From Anaerobacterium chartisolvens (GTDB lineage Bacteria > Bacillota > Clostridia > Acetivibrionales > DSM-27016), in NCBI RefSeq assembly GCF_003337415.1, contig NZ_QPJT01000028.1, forward strand, positions 1 to 49,428: a DNA stretch of 49,428 nucleotides, written 5' to 3'. Below the pieces are notes generated by a model. It was given only the letters and a program-made list of their open reading frames with translations, was not told the DNA's origin and searched no databases. Below are positions 23,851 through 32,837 of the stretch, one piece after another; position 1 is the stretch's first letter; each line of letters starts with the position of its first letter. The position numbers and the translations under genes were made by a program.

Positions 23851-26800
23851 TCACTGCTGCTCCTTCGGGAAATACTGTATCTGACCGTTCAGATACAGCC
23901 TCATCAATGCCAGATCCAATGCGTTTATTGCCGCATCCCCGTTCACATCTCCCACCCACAGCTCATCCTCAACAGGAAAAGCTGATATTGCTTCGGTTAT
24001 ATAATCACGCAGGCAATCATAATCCAACTGATCGATATTTCCGTCTCCGTTCACATCTCCTATCCTGAAGGATAATGCATATTCCGCACTTGCCTCGTCC
24101 GAATCCTCCGAGCCGCTCTTTAAAGCTATTGCCTTTATGGTCTTTGAAGCATTTAGGGTTATCGGCCCGCTATACAGCGATGAATTCTGTGTTGGGGTTG
24201 ACCCGTCGGTAGTATACCTGATTTCCGCTCCTTCAGTGGCCGTGCTTATGCTAACGGTCTGGATTGACGTATACGCTCCTCCCTCAGGACTGAAGGTGGG
24301 CGCATCCCCTTTTGGTGCTATAATATATGAAGCACTCACAGCATCCGAGTCAACAAACAGAGGTAATGTAGCTATCGCCTTTACTGTCATGCTTTCAGAT
24401 ACATTTACAGGCCCGTTATATACCGGAGAGCTTGAGTCAGGTGCGGATCCGTCTGTAGTATACCTGATAATCGCCTCATCCTCAGGACAATTTATGGTAA
24501 GCGTCCGCGCACCCGCATATGTCCCTTCCTCAAGGCTGAAGACAGGTACCGGAAGCTTTTGCTTTGGGAAGTACGGTATGGTCCCCATAACGAATTGTCT
24601 TACCAGTTCCCTGTCCGCGGCGGTTATTGCTCCATCGCCGTTCACATCTCCCGCCCAGAGGTCATCCTCAACAGGGAAGTCGTTCAAGGTCCCTGCAACG
24701 TATTGTGTTATGGCTGCTAAATCCGAGGCATTAACCCCACCGTCCCCGTCAACATCTCCTATCAGGGAATGTGTGCTGTAGGAAGCACTTGAAATTTGCG
24801 AGTCTGGCATACCCTGCTTCATCGCAATAGCTCTGACCATCCTGTTTCCGGATACCGTTATAGGTTCTGTATACAGGGTAGACCATGATTTAGGTGCCGT
24901 TCCGTCTGTTGTATACCTTATTTCCGCTCCCGGCGTTGCACAAGTTAACGATACCCTCTGCGCATACTTGTATGTCCCCCCTGCTATATCAAATACGGGC
25001 CCCTGCACCTGCGGTGCTATTACATATTCTGCAGTCGTGACATATGAATCGGTCATGCCATTCTTCGTTGCCACAGCCTTGATTGTCATATTTTCCTGCA
25101 CGGCTATCTGTTCTGTATATACAGGAGAACTGTCCGTAGGCGTTGTCCCATCTGTGGTGTACCTTATTGTGGCCTCACTGTCGGAAGTGCTTATTGTAAT
25201 AGTCTGAGGCACAGAATATGTTCCGCCTGCCGGACTCATGTAAGGTATTGGCACCATTGGTGATTGTATCGCCACAGGATTGAATTCCAATATATTATGC
25301 GTGTTTTCAGGTATAACATATATTTTGCCATTAGCCTGCTGAACACCAAAATCACCTACAGTAACCGGAATGAAGCCTTTTTCTGTCCATATATGGCTTG
25401 CAGGGTCATACTCATATACAAGATCTACATATAAGTCTATAAATAAATATATTTTCCCATATATACTTACAGCTCTATAATTAGAAGCAGTATTGGTTTT
25501 CTCTATGATGTATTCGGGCATTGTATCTATCACTGACCATATATCGTTTGCTGGGTCATACTTTTCAACAGCCTCCACACAACCTCCAGTACCAGGTTGT
25601 TCACCGCTAAATACGTAAATCTGGCCATCTACGGCCACAAGGTCAGGATTAACCCGTAAGTTTTGCATTCCTGCTTTTGTCGCAAATATACCTGCTGAAG
25701 GGTCATACTCCAGCAAATGTCGGCTTTGAATCCAGTCGCCAGTTGCTGAGAAGGTATAATCTTGAACAACATAAATTTTACCTCCGCATTCCACTAAGGA
25801 GGATGTTCTTATCAGCGTTCCGGGCAAATCCTCTGAAGTATAGCTTTTGGAAGCGATATCATATATTTTGAGCTGATCTGTCTCAAAATAGTGAGAGGTG
25901 GGGCTCTGCGCTTCAAGGACATACATTTTGCCGTTATATCCTGCAATCTTTGACATCTCACCTATCCTGGGAAAGTTATCGTCAATAAGAGAGCACGTAC
26001 CCTGTGCGGGGTCATACTCCAACAGCATGTTCTTAGCGGAATCATCGCCATTTTCTCCTATAATGTAGAGTTTTCCGCCCATGCTTACAATTTCATGTCC
26101 TATGTAATTTATGTTATAGCTTATATCCTCCCTGTAAATCCACTGGGTCTCCGAATCAGGCTGTGAGCCAATCTGGTACTGGATGCTCATGGTAACAGAG
26201 CTTCCGTCCACTTCTGGGTAGGTGGTTATGGGATATTCGGTTTCGGTTCCTGTAGAGGGTTCTATCAGTTTAAAGCTTTTTACTGTGCCTTTATTTCCAT
26301 CTTGGTTAACATCCCTGATTGTCACATACCATTTTTTTGTCGTAAGACTTAAATCCTTTCCGTCAATAAGGCTTGTATAGTCAAATACCATCGTCCCGTC
26401 ACTGCTTTGATTCACTCCGTCAAACGAGCAGTCTCCACTATTTCCATTTAAAAGCATTGACTTATAGGTACTAGTGGAAGCTGACTCATTCACCTCCGAA
26501 TATCCTATTTCACATTCCAGTTGATTCCTTTTTGAATGGTTAACTGTAATCTGGGCCAATAATGCAGGTGTATTGGATTCCTTAAATGTAACCCAGGTTG
26601 CATGATTTCCACCCCATCCTTTAATCCTTCTCCCTTCTGCAGCAGGTGCGGAAGCAACTGCAGATTTCAGGTTTAAAGCATCATAGCAGAACCATACATA
26701 CCCGCCTGTATTCACAGATTGTCCAGAGAATACTTTAACCTTCCAATCAGTTCCCCATGAGTTGGCTATTTTAAATGCACCCTTTTCTCCCGTGTCCATA

Positions 26801-27858
26801 GATCCATTACCGTTTATATCAACCCATATATCGTCGTTGTACCCCACTACCGTCATTTCATGCCAGGTATCATAACTCCTGGTATCGACCATATAGCAAG
26901 CGGCTTCTCCCACAGCCCCATCATCTAAACCCGACAAATCATTATTTAAGACAGGTTTATACTTCCAATTGAAAATATCGCTTAAAATACATAGTACATA
27001 GCCATTGGACAAAAGTCTCTTTATGTCTGTCAGACTGTCATCCTTTTCATATTCCACAGGAGTGTCGGTCCCATCTGCCACCTCTACATATCCAACCTTA
27101 TCAGCCTTATAATTCAATGCGTTTCTCCATACCTCAGGGTCTGAGGTCCATTCCCTGTAATTTTGAAGATTTGACGGATTGCCTACATATGGTAAATCAT
27201 CCCATACAGCCACACCCTGCTCAAGAAAAAGCTTATACGCTTCTATATCGTTTATTGCTAAGTTTAGACCTGCATTCAAAAAATTGTACGACCATCTCGG
27301 TGAGAACTTGTTTGAGTTATCACTATTATTTTTGGTATTCCATCCTCTGGCCATGGCGTTCATATGTGTCGCCTGATAATACGTGATTGCAAATGCTGTA
27401 CAAGAGCCCAAACTCTGCTGGTCTCTGATTGGAGGAAAATACGGGAGTTCGGTGCTGTTGTCCACATGGGACTTAAGGTCAGATTGGCTTAATTCGGCAA
27501 CTGACGAATCAGCAGAAAACATTCTGCTCCCGAATTCCGGTGCCGTCCTATCCGTAATCACCTCATCCCCAATGCCGACGGCCGCTTTCTCAGAAATCTC
27601 CTTCAACCCCTTCTGCCTGCGTACCTCATTTGCCCTCTTAAGTCCAATTTTGTTTGGAAGAACCTTTTCGGTCTTCTCCATGTGCTCCTTCATCCACTCA
27701 ATATCCTCGGCAGTATAAGGCTTCACACCCGTGCGGTACTGCTGCGCACCACCGCCGTCGCCCGGCGCTGCATAAGCAGCCGTGCCTGCCAGACTCGCAA
27801 TTACGAATAGAAACGTGAATAAGGAAGTGCCAAAAAGCCTCATGTTTTTTTTCTTCAT
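23851..27858 (-). CDS. Secreted papain-like protease with kelch repeats and two dockerin modules
   Basis: A 1335-residue secreted protein. Start at 27858, seven nt after AGGGGG, giving a signal peptide (LFTFLFVIASLAGTAAYAA). The C1A papain-type domain, about residues 125-395, keeps all catalytic residues: Cys153 in RDQQSLGSCTAFA, His333 in TWHEMTVVGYND, Asn366 in IANSWGTDW. A DINGNGSMD loop near His may bind calcium. About residues 590-880 are six kelch-like units (GGKLYIIGE, NGKIYVIPE). Four repeats of the chitobiase C-terminal type (IRYTTDGTTPTDSSPVY) follow. Two type I dockerins are present: one internal (about 1032-1101, GDVDGDGGVNASD) and one terminal (about 1264-1335). Two dockerins in one chain are unusual. 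It probably acts at the cellulosome, as protease or structural or inhibitor-binding component. Confidence 0.93.
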   Translation of the reverse strand: MKKKNMRLFGTSLFTFLFVIASLAGTAAYAAPGDGGGAQQYRTGVKPYTAEDIEWMKEHMEKTEKVLPNKIGLKRANEVRRQKGLKEISEKAAVGIGDEVITDRTAPEFGSRMFSADSSVAELSQSDLKSHVDNSTELPYFPPIRDQQSLGSCTAFAITYYQATHMNAMARGWNTKNNSDNSNKFSPRWSYNFLNAGLNLAINDIEAYKLFLEQGVAVWDDLPYVGNPSNLQNYREWTSDPEVWRNALNYKADKVGYVEVADGTDTPVEYEKDDSLTDIKRLLSNGYVLCILSDIFNWKYKPVLNNDLSGLDDGAVGEAACYMVDTRSYDTWHEMTVVGYNDDIWVDINGNGSMDTGEKGAFKIANSWGTDWKVKVFSGQSVNTGGYVWFCYDALNLKSAVASAPAAEGRRIKGWGGNHATWVTFKESNTPALLAQITVNHSKRNQLECEIGYSEVNESASTSTYKSMLLNGNSGDCSFDGVNQSSDGTMVFDYTSLIDGKDLSLTTKKWYVTIRDVNQDGNKGTVKSFKLIEPSTGTETEYPITTYPEVDGSSVTMSIQYQIGSQPDSETQWIYREDISYNINYIGHEIVSMGGKLYIIGENGDDSAKNMLLEYDPAQGTCSLIDDNFPRIGEMSKIAGYNGKMYVLEAQSPTSHYFETDQLKIYDIASKSYTSEDLPGTLIRTSSLVECGGKIYVVQDYTFSATGDWIQSRHLLEYDPSAGIFATKAGMQNLRVNPDLVAVDGQIYVFSGEQPGTGGCVEAVEKYDPANDIWSVIDTMPEYIIEKTNTASNYRAVSIYGKIYLFIDLYVDLVYEYDPASHIWTEKGFIPVTVGDFGVQQANGKIYVIPENTHNILEFNPVAIQSPMVPIPYMSPAGGTYSVPQTITISTSDSEATIRYTTDGTTPTDSSPVYTEQIAVQENMTIKAVATKNGMTDSYVTTAEYVIAPQVQGPVFDIAGGTYKYAQRVSLTCATPGAEIRYTTDGTAPKSWSTLYTEPITVSGNRMVRAIAMKQGMPDSQISSASYSTHSLIGDVDGDGGVNASDLAAITQYVAGTLNDFPVEDDLWAGDVNGDGAITAADRELVRQFVMGTIPYFPKQKLPVPVFSLEEGTYAGARTLTINCPEDEAIIRYTTDGSAPDSSSPVYNGPVNVSESMTVKAIATLPLFVDSDAVSASYIIAPKGDAPTFSPEGGAYTSIQTVSISTATEGAEIRYTTDGSTPTQNSSLYSGPITLNASKTIKAIALKSGSEDSDEASAEYALSFRIGDVNGDGNIDQLDYDCLRDYITEAISAFPVEDELWVGDVNGDAAINALDLALMRLYLNGQIQYFPKEQQ

Positions 27859-27946
27859 CCCATAACCCCCTATCATATTTTGTTTGTATTTTTAACTATT
27901 TTAGTTTTAAAGTTGAAAAATAGTAAAACAACTAAATAAATATTAT

Positions 27947-27988
27947 ACTAACCAGTCACATTATTGTCAAATAATGTGACTGGTTAGT
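27947..27988. terminator. Perfect 19 bp stem, 4-nt loop hairpin
   Basis: ACTAACCAGTCACATTATT pairs exactly with its inverse around GTCA. It lies 90 nt upstream of the papain/dockerin gene. T-rich sequence follows on both strands, weakly, so it is either a terminator or an operator for that gene. Confidence 0.55.
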
Positions 27989-28163
27989 GTTGTTTTATTA
28001 TAAACTATAAGGCCTTATATTGTGCGGCGGCATGTGCTAATTCCTCAAACACATGCTTGTCCAAATATATTGATACGCCTTACATATCATGGTATACCGC
28101 GTTTCAAGTAAAGAGGAGTAGCTGATAAGTTATTTTTTGGGACATTAATGTGAAAATAAAGCG

Positions 28164-28236
28164 GGAACGCCACGGGAGCGGAACGCCACGGGGGGAGGAA
28201 CGCCACGGGGGGAGGAACGCCACGGGGGGCGTTCCC
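28164..28236 (+). repeat. G-rich tandem repeat array
   Basis: GGAACGCCACGGG starts at 28164, 28180, 28197 and 28214 (period 16-17 nt). The array ends with the inverse GGCGTTCC (28228-28236), so the ends can pair. It sits in the 430 bp gap between azlD and the papain/dockerin gene and stands out from the surrounding A+T-rich DNA. Confidence 0.75.
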
Positions 28237-28303
28237 TACCAATTGCTTTCATGCATTGTCCTGTGTCGGAAAAGTCATGGCTGTTCCTCTAAGAAATCAG
28301 AAA

Positions 28304-28612
28304 TCATAGCCCTGTTAAAAGCTTTACCAGAATAACCACCAGTATGGACCCTGAAATAACAAATATAATGTGAATACGAAGATATGAAAGAATTACCGCA
28401 GCTATCCCACCCATTAGTCCTACTAGGGGAGACTTCCCGTCAACAGAAAGAATGCCTGGAAAAATAAGCGCTCCCAAGGCAGCATACGGTATGCTCTTTA
28501 ACCACCTGTTTACCCATCCCGGAAATTTCAAGCGGTCTACAATTAGAACAGGTAAAAATCTCGGAATGTATGTGACAATAGCCATTCCTAATATTATAAG
28601 AAATATGCTCAC
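28304..28612 (-). CDS. azlD: Branched-chain amino acid exporter subunit AzlD
   Basis: The small membrane subunit (102 residues, about four helices) of the AzlCD export system. It shows the family start (IVTYIPRFLPVLIVDRLKFP) with a conserved Arg-Phe-Leu-Pro. It begins with GTG (28612) three nt after the azlC stop, with AAAGGGTGA overlapping. AzlCD exports branched-chain amino acids or their analogues. Confidence 0.9.
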   Translation of the reverse strand: MSIFLIILGMAIVTYIPRFLPVLIVDRLKFPGWVNRWLKSIPYAALGALIFPGILSVDGKSPLVGLMGGIAAVILSYLRIHIIFVISGSILVVILVKLLTGL

Positions 28613-28615
28613 CCT

Positions 28616-29323
28616 TTACTCTCCCCCCCTTTCAAAAGCTGCTCCTATCAGCCCTCCTAAAAGAGTAGCAAGCACAATAGCCCATCCTCCGCTAATGAAT
28701 TGCCCAAGGATGGCGTTGATGATCATACTGCTTGCAACAATTATTACTACTCTCGGTGTCTTATGGATGGCCGGCACCAAAAGGCCTATAAACATTGAAT
28801 AGAGGGAAATAGACATGCTTGCACTAATTGATGCAGGAATGATATCTGCAAAAGCTCCTCCTAATATTGTACCTGCGACCCATGAAGCATATGCCGTAAA
28901 AATTACGCCTGCCGCAAAATCCGGACTGCTTTTAAGCCAGGGCTTCTGTTCCTGCTCCATATACATGAGAGAAAATGTTTCATCGGTAATTCCAAAGCAT
29001 AATAATGATTTCCATTTAGCCGGGACATCTCTAAGATTATTCATAAGTGATGTACTCATAATCAAATGGCGAAAGTTGAGGACTAAAGTCGCCAATACAA
29101 CTTCAGCCCATCCGCTTCCCCCTGATATCATATTAACGGCCATAAATTGGCTGGCACCTGCAAAGACCATAAACGACATAAACGCTGCTTGAAGCAGAGA
29201 AATTCCTGATTGTGAAGAAACTATCCCAAATGTTACCGATATTGGTATGTACCCTATAGCAATAGGAATTGAAGCCATAATACCCGTTGTGAAATTTTCT
29301 TTTAAATTCTCTGCTAATTTCAT
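28616..29323 (-). CDS. azlC: Branched-chain amino acid exporter subunit AzlC
   Basis: A 235-residue membrane protein with about seven helices. AzlC-type motifs are clear: GYIPISVTFGIVSSQSGIS at the N-terminus, MVFAGASQFMAVN, and LNFRHLIMSTSL. It forms the permease with AzlD, encoded immediately after. The start ATG follows AAAGGTATGTT. The pair is preceded by the methyltransferase gene on the same strand with a gap of about 75 nt. No Lrp-type regulator is adjacent. Confidence 0.92.
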   Translation of the reverse strand: MKLAENLKENFTTGIMASIPIAIGYIPISVTFGIVSSQSGISLLQAAFMSFMVFAGASQFMAVNMISGGSGWAEVVLATLVLNFRHLIMSTSLMNNLRDVPAKWKSLLCFGITDETFSLMYMEQEQKPWLKSSPDFAAGVIFTAYASWVAGTILGGAFADIIPASISASMSISLYSMFIGLLVPAIHKTPRVVIIVASSMIINAILGQFISGGWAIVLATLLGGLIGAAFERGGE

Positions 29324-29397
29324 AACATACCTTTCTGCTTTATTATATAATTAGTACATCCCAGATATGTAATCCCGGTATGATAATACTATAATTT

Positions 29398-30975
29398 TTA
29401 TAGCTCTGATTCCCCAAATATATCATTCTTTTTAAAAACGAATACATGTGTGCCTGCGTCAAATTGATCTTCACCGATAGTATTATAAACGCGGGAATGA
29501 TCTATCATAGAAAATCCCGCAGATTTAGCCATTTTACAAAATCTCTCAGGGTATGTTTTTTGCTCTACCTCATAATCAAGTCCCGCAACTAAAGCCTCCA
29601 GTTCTAAAAGCTGCAACCGATAGAATGCAACTAACGGATCTGATACTTGAGAAGGCAAGGACAAGCTATGCGCCAGTTTCAACAGATTCCTACAAATATA
29701 GGATGATTTGTCAACTTGTTTAGTATAAGCATAAAATATGGCAATTGGTATATAATTTCTAAACCATTCGATTAATAATTTTTCATCAGATAATAGAGCC
29801 ACCGTTGTTCTTTCAGTAGCTTCAAATAGTATAGGGAGTAAATATGAAAGATGGTGCAAAATTAAATTATTCTTTCTATCATTGCAATCTTTAAAAGGAG
29901 AAATAAACTCATCTGCAACAAGTAGTATCCCATTTTGCTCTAACACATTCCAACATTTTTGAAAAAAGAAATATGTATTAAAATGATGTGATGCTCCAGT
30001 AGACATAATTACAGGAACCCTATTCTCCACCTGCATCTCCAGAAAATCTATTTTTTCACAATTAACCCGTCTATCTCCTTTTATGTTCTCCCGTAGATAT
30101 TCAAACGCTGCTTCACTCGGCTCAATAGCTTGAACTTTAAGATTAGGGAGCATCTCAAGCATCATAATCAAGGGAATCCCCGGTCCTGTACCAACATCAA
30201 TACATCGTATTTCGTCTCCGGCTTCAGCACCAATATACTTGTTAAGGTAGTAAGCTAAAGCCACGCATTGCCTAGCATACGCAGGATGGACTATTTCAAA
30301 GAAATTATACGAGTAAACATCAATCCTATCTTCAAACATCATTTTTATGTTTTTTAAGGCTTTATTATCACTCTTTCTGCTTTCTTCAATTTTCTCATGG
30401 CCCGACACCACAATTTTTTTAGGAACCGTTACATTTGCATTTCGGCACAGTAACTCAGAAGCTAAGGTACTTGTAATTAGTGCATCTCCGTTTGCCAATT
30501 CTTTCAAAAACATAATAAAATTGTCCGACAATTTTTCATCGCTTATTGACTGAATCATCCTATACAATAATAATGATCTTTTAAACATTGACTCTTCAGT
30601 ATATTCATTAATAAATTCATTTTCTTCCTGTTGATTCAGTCCTCCTCTTTTCATGGTTGAATGTCCGTATTCTTTAGAAAAGGAAATCATCGAAACAACC
30701 CTATTCTCTTTTATAACAAAATCAATAATATTCCATCTAAATAAACTATTATAAATAACATTATCTCTACATGCTAAAATGAACTCTTTGATTTTGTGAG
30801 TAGTCCAATACTTATGCGAAAAATTAATCCTCTCTGCCAGCGATCCATTTGCTACTTGAATCCATGACTGCTCAATTATGAATTCAACATGTGATGCATC
30901 TTTTTCATCTAGGCTTACTACATTAGTCATATCCTCTAATTTATTAATGGAATCAACATAATTTATAGCCATCAT
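29398..30975 (-). CDS. Class I SAM-dependent methyltransferase with long N-terminal extension
   Basis: A 525-residue protein whose middle (about residues 235-340) is a class I methyltransferase fold. Motif I is IRCIDVGTGPGIPLIMML, then the acidic end of strand 2 (VQAIEPSEAAFEYL), and a later DFLEMQ segment. The N-terminal 200 residues and C-terminal 180 residues are helical and match nothing I recognise. Substrate is unknown. The gene is A+T-rich and closes a gene cluster of mixed origin, so recent transfer is possible. ATGs at 30975 and 30972 are both compatible with the AGAGGT ribosome site. Confidence 0.78.
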   Translation of the reverse strand: MMAINYVDSINKLEDMTNVVSLDEKDASHVEFIIEQSWIQVANGSLAERINFSHKYWTTHKIKEFILACRDNVIYNSLFRWNIIDFVIKENRVVSMISFSKEYGHSTMKRGGLNQQEENEFINEYTEESMFKRSLLLYRMIQSISDEKLSDNFIMFLKELANGDALITSTLASELLCRNANVTVPKKIVVSGHEKIEESRKSDNKALKNIKMMFEDRIDVYSYNFFEIVHPAYARQCVALAYYLNKYIGAEAGDEIRCIDVGTGPGIPLIMMLEMLPNLKVQAIEPSEAAFEYLRENIKGDRRVNCEKIDFLEMQVENRVPVIMSTGASHHFNTYFFFQKCWNVLEQNGILLVADEFISPFKDCNDRKNNLILHHLSYLLPILFEATERTTVALLSDEKLLIEWFRNYIPIAIFYAYTKQVDKSSYICRNLLKLAHSLSLPSQVSDPLVAFYRLQLLELEALVAGLDYEVEQKTYPERFCKMAKSAGFSMIDHSRVYNTIGEDQFDAGTHVFVFKKNDIFGESEL

Positions 30976-31230
30976 GCTACCTCTTAATATATATTTCTTA
31001 TTGTATTATTTGAAAACTTATAAAAATAATACCATTTAATTCTTAATTTTGTCAATATGCATATATATGTCAAGCAAAATTCGCTAGTCTAACAGCAAGC
31101 TTGTTTGAAATGTGCCGTTAAAGTCTTGTAAATAAAAGATTTCAGCATTTGAATTTCACGCAGATTTACATGAGGGAAAAATTATTTTTTAAAGCTTAAC
31201 TTTTATGATTTTGCGTTATGATTTTATCAT

Positions 31231-31276
31231 AAAAACAAAAGCCCGCTAACCCTTTAGTTTCAAAGGCCAGAGGCTT
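31231..31276 (-). terminator. Terminator of the AI-2E family transporter gene
   Basis: On the minus strand AAGCC and CCTTTG pair with CAAAGG/AAAGG and GGGCTT in a two-part stem, followed by TTGTTTTT. It lies in the 334 bp between this gene and the methyltransferase; the rest of that gap shows only A+T-rich DNA. Confidence 0.6.
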
Positions 31277-31309
31277 GTTTTATCTCTTTTCTGTGCCAAA
31301 CGGAGGACA

Positions 31310-32446
31310 TTAAGAAGCGTTTGATTTATCTCTCATCCTGTTATCCGTGGCCATGCGAAGCAGCTTGTAAGCAGTTGCCGCAACCGGCACACCAAACAGC
31401 ATTCCCACTATGCCATAAAACCCGCCGCCTATGACAACGGCGGCAAATACCCATACACCGGGAAGTCCGATGGATGTTCCCACCACCTTGGGGTAGATAA
31501 GATTCCCCTCTAATTGCTGAAGCACACTGATGAACACAATAAACAGGAGAGCTTTTACAGGGTCTATCGGTAAAATCAACAGCACTCCGACTGCCGCACC
31601 AAGATATGCCCCTAAAATCGGGATCAGCGATGTCACTCCCACAAAAACACCCACCGATGTGGCATATGGAAGCCCAAAAATCCACATACCAAGTATGCAC
31701 AGGGTACCCAGCACTAAAGCCTCAGTGAACTGTCCCACAATAAAGCTTGAAAAGCTTTCATTGGCAACAGACAGCATGGTATTGAGCTTCATGGAGATCT
31801 CTTTCTTTATAAATGCCGATTGAAGCCTGTTTGCCTGCTTAAGCAGCTTTTCCTTCCCCAAAAGCAAATATACCGAAAAAGCTAATGTAATAAGCAGGTT
31901 AAAGATGCCGGAGGTCAGCATTGTAATCAAGCTTAAGGACGAACCGACAATACCATTGATGCCCTTCGTAGCGTATACCATGGTGCTGCTTAAAATACTG
32001 TCCCAATTGAAATTGCTTTTATTCAGCCAGTCCGCAACTGTCGGCCACTGATCCTCGCGTGAATCCACCCATTGCTTTATCTGTTCAAAATAGTCTGGGA
32101 GTGTTGCGGCCAGAGTTCTGAGAGTATCAATCACCTTTGGTAGCACAAGGTCTATCACTGCCGCAATTGCCAGAATAATCAGTATAAAGGATAAAAGCAG
32201 GCATATCGGCTTGCGAATTTTATTAATCCACTTCTTTTTTGTATTCGGGAAAAAGTGTTTTTCAAGAAATTTCATTGGAATGTTAATGATATATGCAATG
32301 ATGAAGCCCAGAAAAAGCGGGGATACGATACCCCACAGGCTCCTTAATGCCTGCATGGCCTGACCGAAATAAACAATTAAAAGAATCAGTGCCGTTACCA
32401 GCAGTACTCCTTTTATAACTCGTTTTTCCCACAGCTTATTTTCCAT
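31310..32446 (-). CDS. AI-2E family (PF01594) transporter
   Basis: A 378-residue polytopic membrane protein with about eight helices. N-terminal SPLFLGFIIAYIINIPMKFL and C-terminal GVTSLIPILGAYLGAAVGVL are typical of the AI-2E/TqsA/YdiK family, and a LEGNLIYPKVVG element lies near the end. Members export autoinducer-2 or act as Na+/H+ antiporters or small-solute exporters, so the substrate is not fixed. The ATG follows TAGGAGG. A terminator-like hairpin ends an upstream mini-transcript just before it. Confidence 0.9.
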   Translation of the reverse strand: MENKLWEKRVIKGVLLVTALILLIVYFGQAMQALRSLWGIVSPLFLGFIIAYIINIPMKFLEKHFFPNTKKKWINKIRKPICLLLSFILIILAIAAVIDLVLPKVIDTLRTLAATLPDYFEQIKQWVDSREDQWPTVADWLNKSNFNWDSILSSTMVYATKGINGIVGSSLSLITMLTSGIFNLLITLAFSVYLLLGKEKLLKQANRLQSAFIKKEISMKLNTMLSVANESFSSFIVGQFTEALVLGTLCILGMWIFGLPYATSVGVFVGVTSLIPILGAYLGAAVGVLLILPIDPVKALLFIVFISVLQQLEGNLIYPKVVGTSIGLPGVWVFAAVVIGGGFYGIVGMLFGVPVAATAYKLLRMATDNRMRDKSNAS

Positions 32447-32500
32447 AATAAGTCCTCCTAATCTTATTTATTATTATTCAAAAGCTAAAGTAAAAAATGC

Positions 32501-32539
32501 AAAAAAACACAGACCGATATAAAAAGCTCGGCTTGTGTT
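32501..32539 (-). terminator. Terminator/attenuator upstream of the AI-2E family gene
   Basis: On the minus strand AACACAAGCCGA pairs with TCGGTCTGTGTT and runs into TTTTTT. It separates a possible 21-codon frame from the transporter gene, so it could attenuate transporter expression. Confidence 0.65.
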
Positions 32540-32542
32540 CGT

Positions 32543-32608
32543 CTACATAACTGTCTTATCTATTTTGCATCGTCGAGGAGGCGCACTGCTGTCTTCGTTA
32601 TCTTCCAT
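32543..32608 (-). CDS. Possible 21-residue leader peptide
   Basis: ATG at 32608 opens 21 codons ending in TAG, encoding a peptide beginning MEDNEDSSAPPRRCKIDKTV. AAGGAGG lies upstream, but 13 nt away, longer than ideal. A strong terminator follows at once. It could be a leader peptide, a small protein, or the degenerate end of an old gene. Translation is unproven. Confidence 0.35.
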   Translation of the reverse strand: MEDNEDSSAPPRRCKIDKTVM

Positions 32609-32704
32609 AATTATCGAAAAACCTCCTTCATAAATTGTAAGATACTATATCATATGATAGTCATAATGTCAAATTCAGCAAAGGGCAGCCAGCTCGAACC
32701 AGAC

Positions 32705-32716
32705 GGGGACACTCCT
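32705..32716 (+). repeat. GGGGACACTCCT repeat unit
   Basis: GGGGACACTCCTCAA matches the units at 45390 and 45755, which have inverted partners; here the partner is lost. Confidence 0.45.
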
Positions 32717-32837
32717 CAAAAAAGCGAGTAATTTCCAAGGGAAACACACCGACCAAGGATAATCTATTGATATGTGGAAATATATGAAATATAATTTAAA
32801 CAGGCTTTGGCTGAGGCATTAAAAATAAAGGAGATTG

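Noticed and set aside
24137-24781. 214-codon plus-strand frame inside the papain/dockerin gene
   Set aside because: Antisense of the repeated chitobiase-like modules; repeated DNA explains the long open frame.
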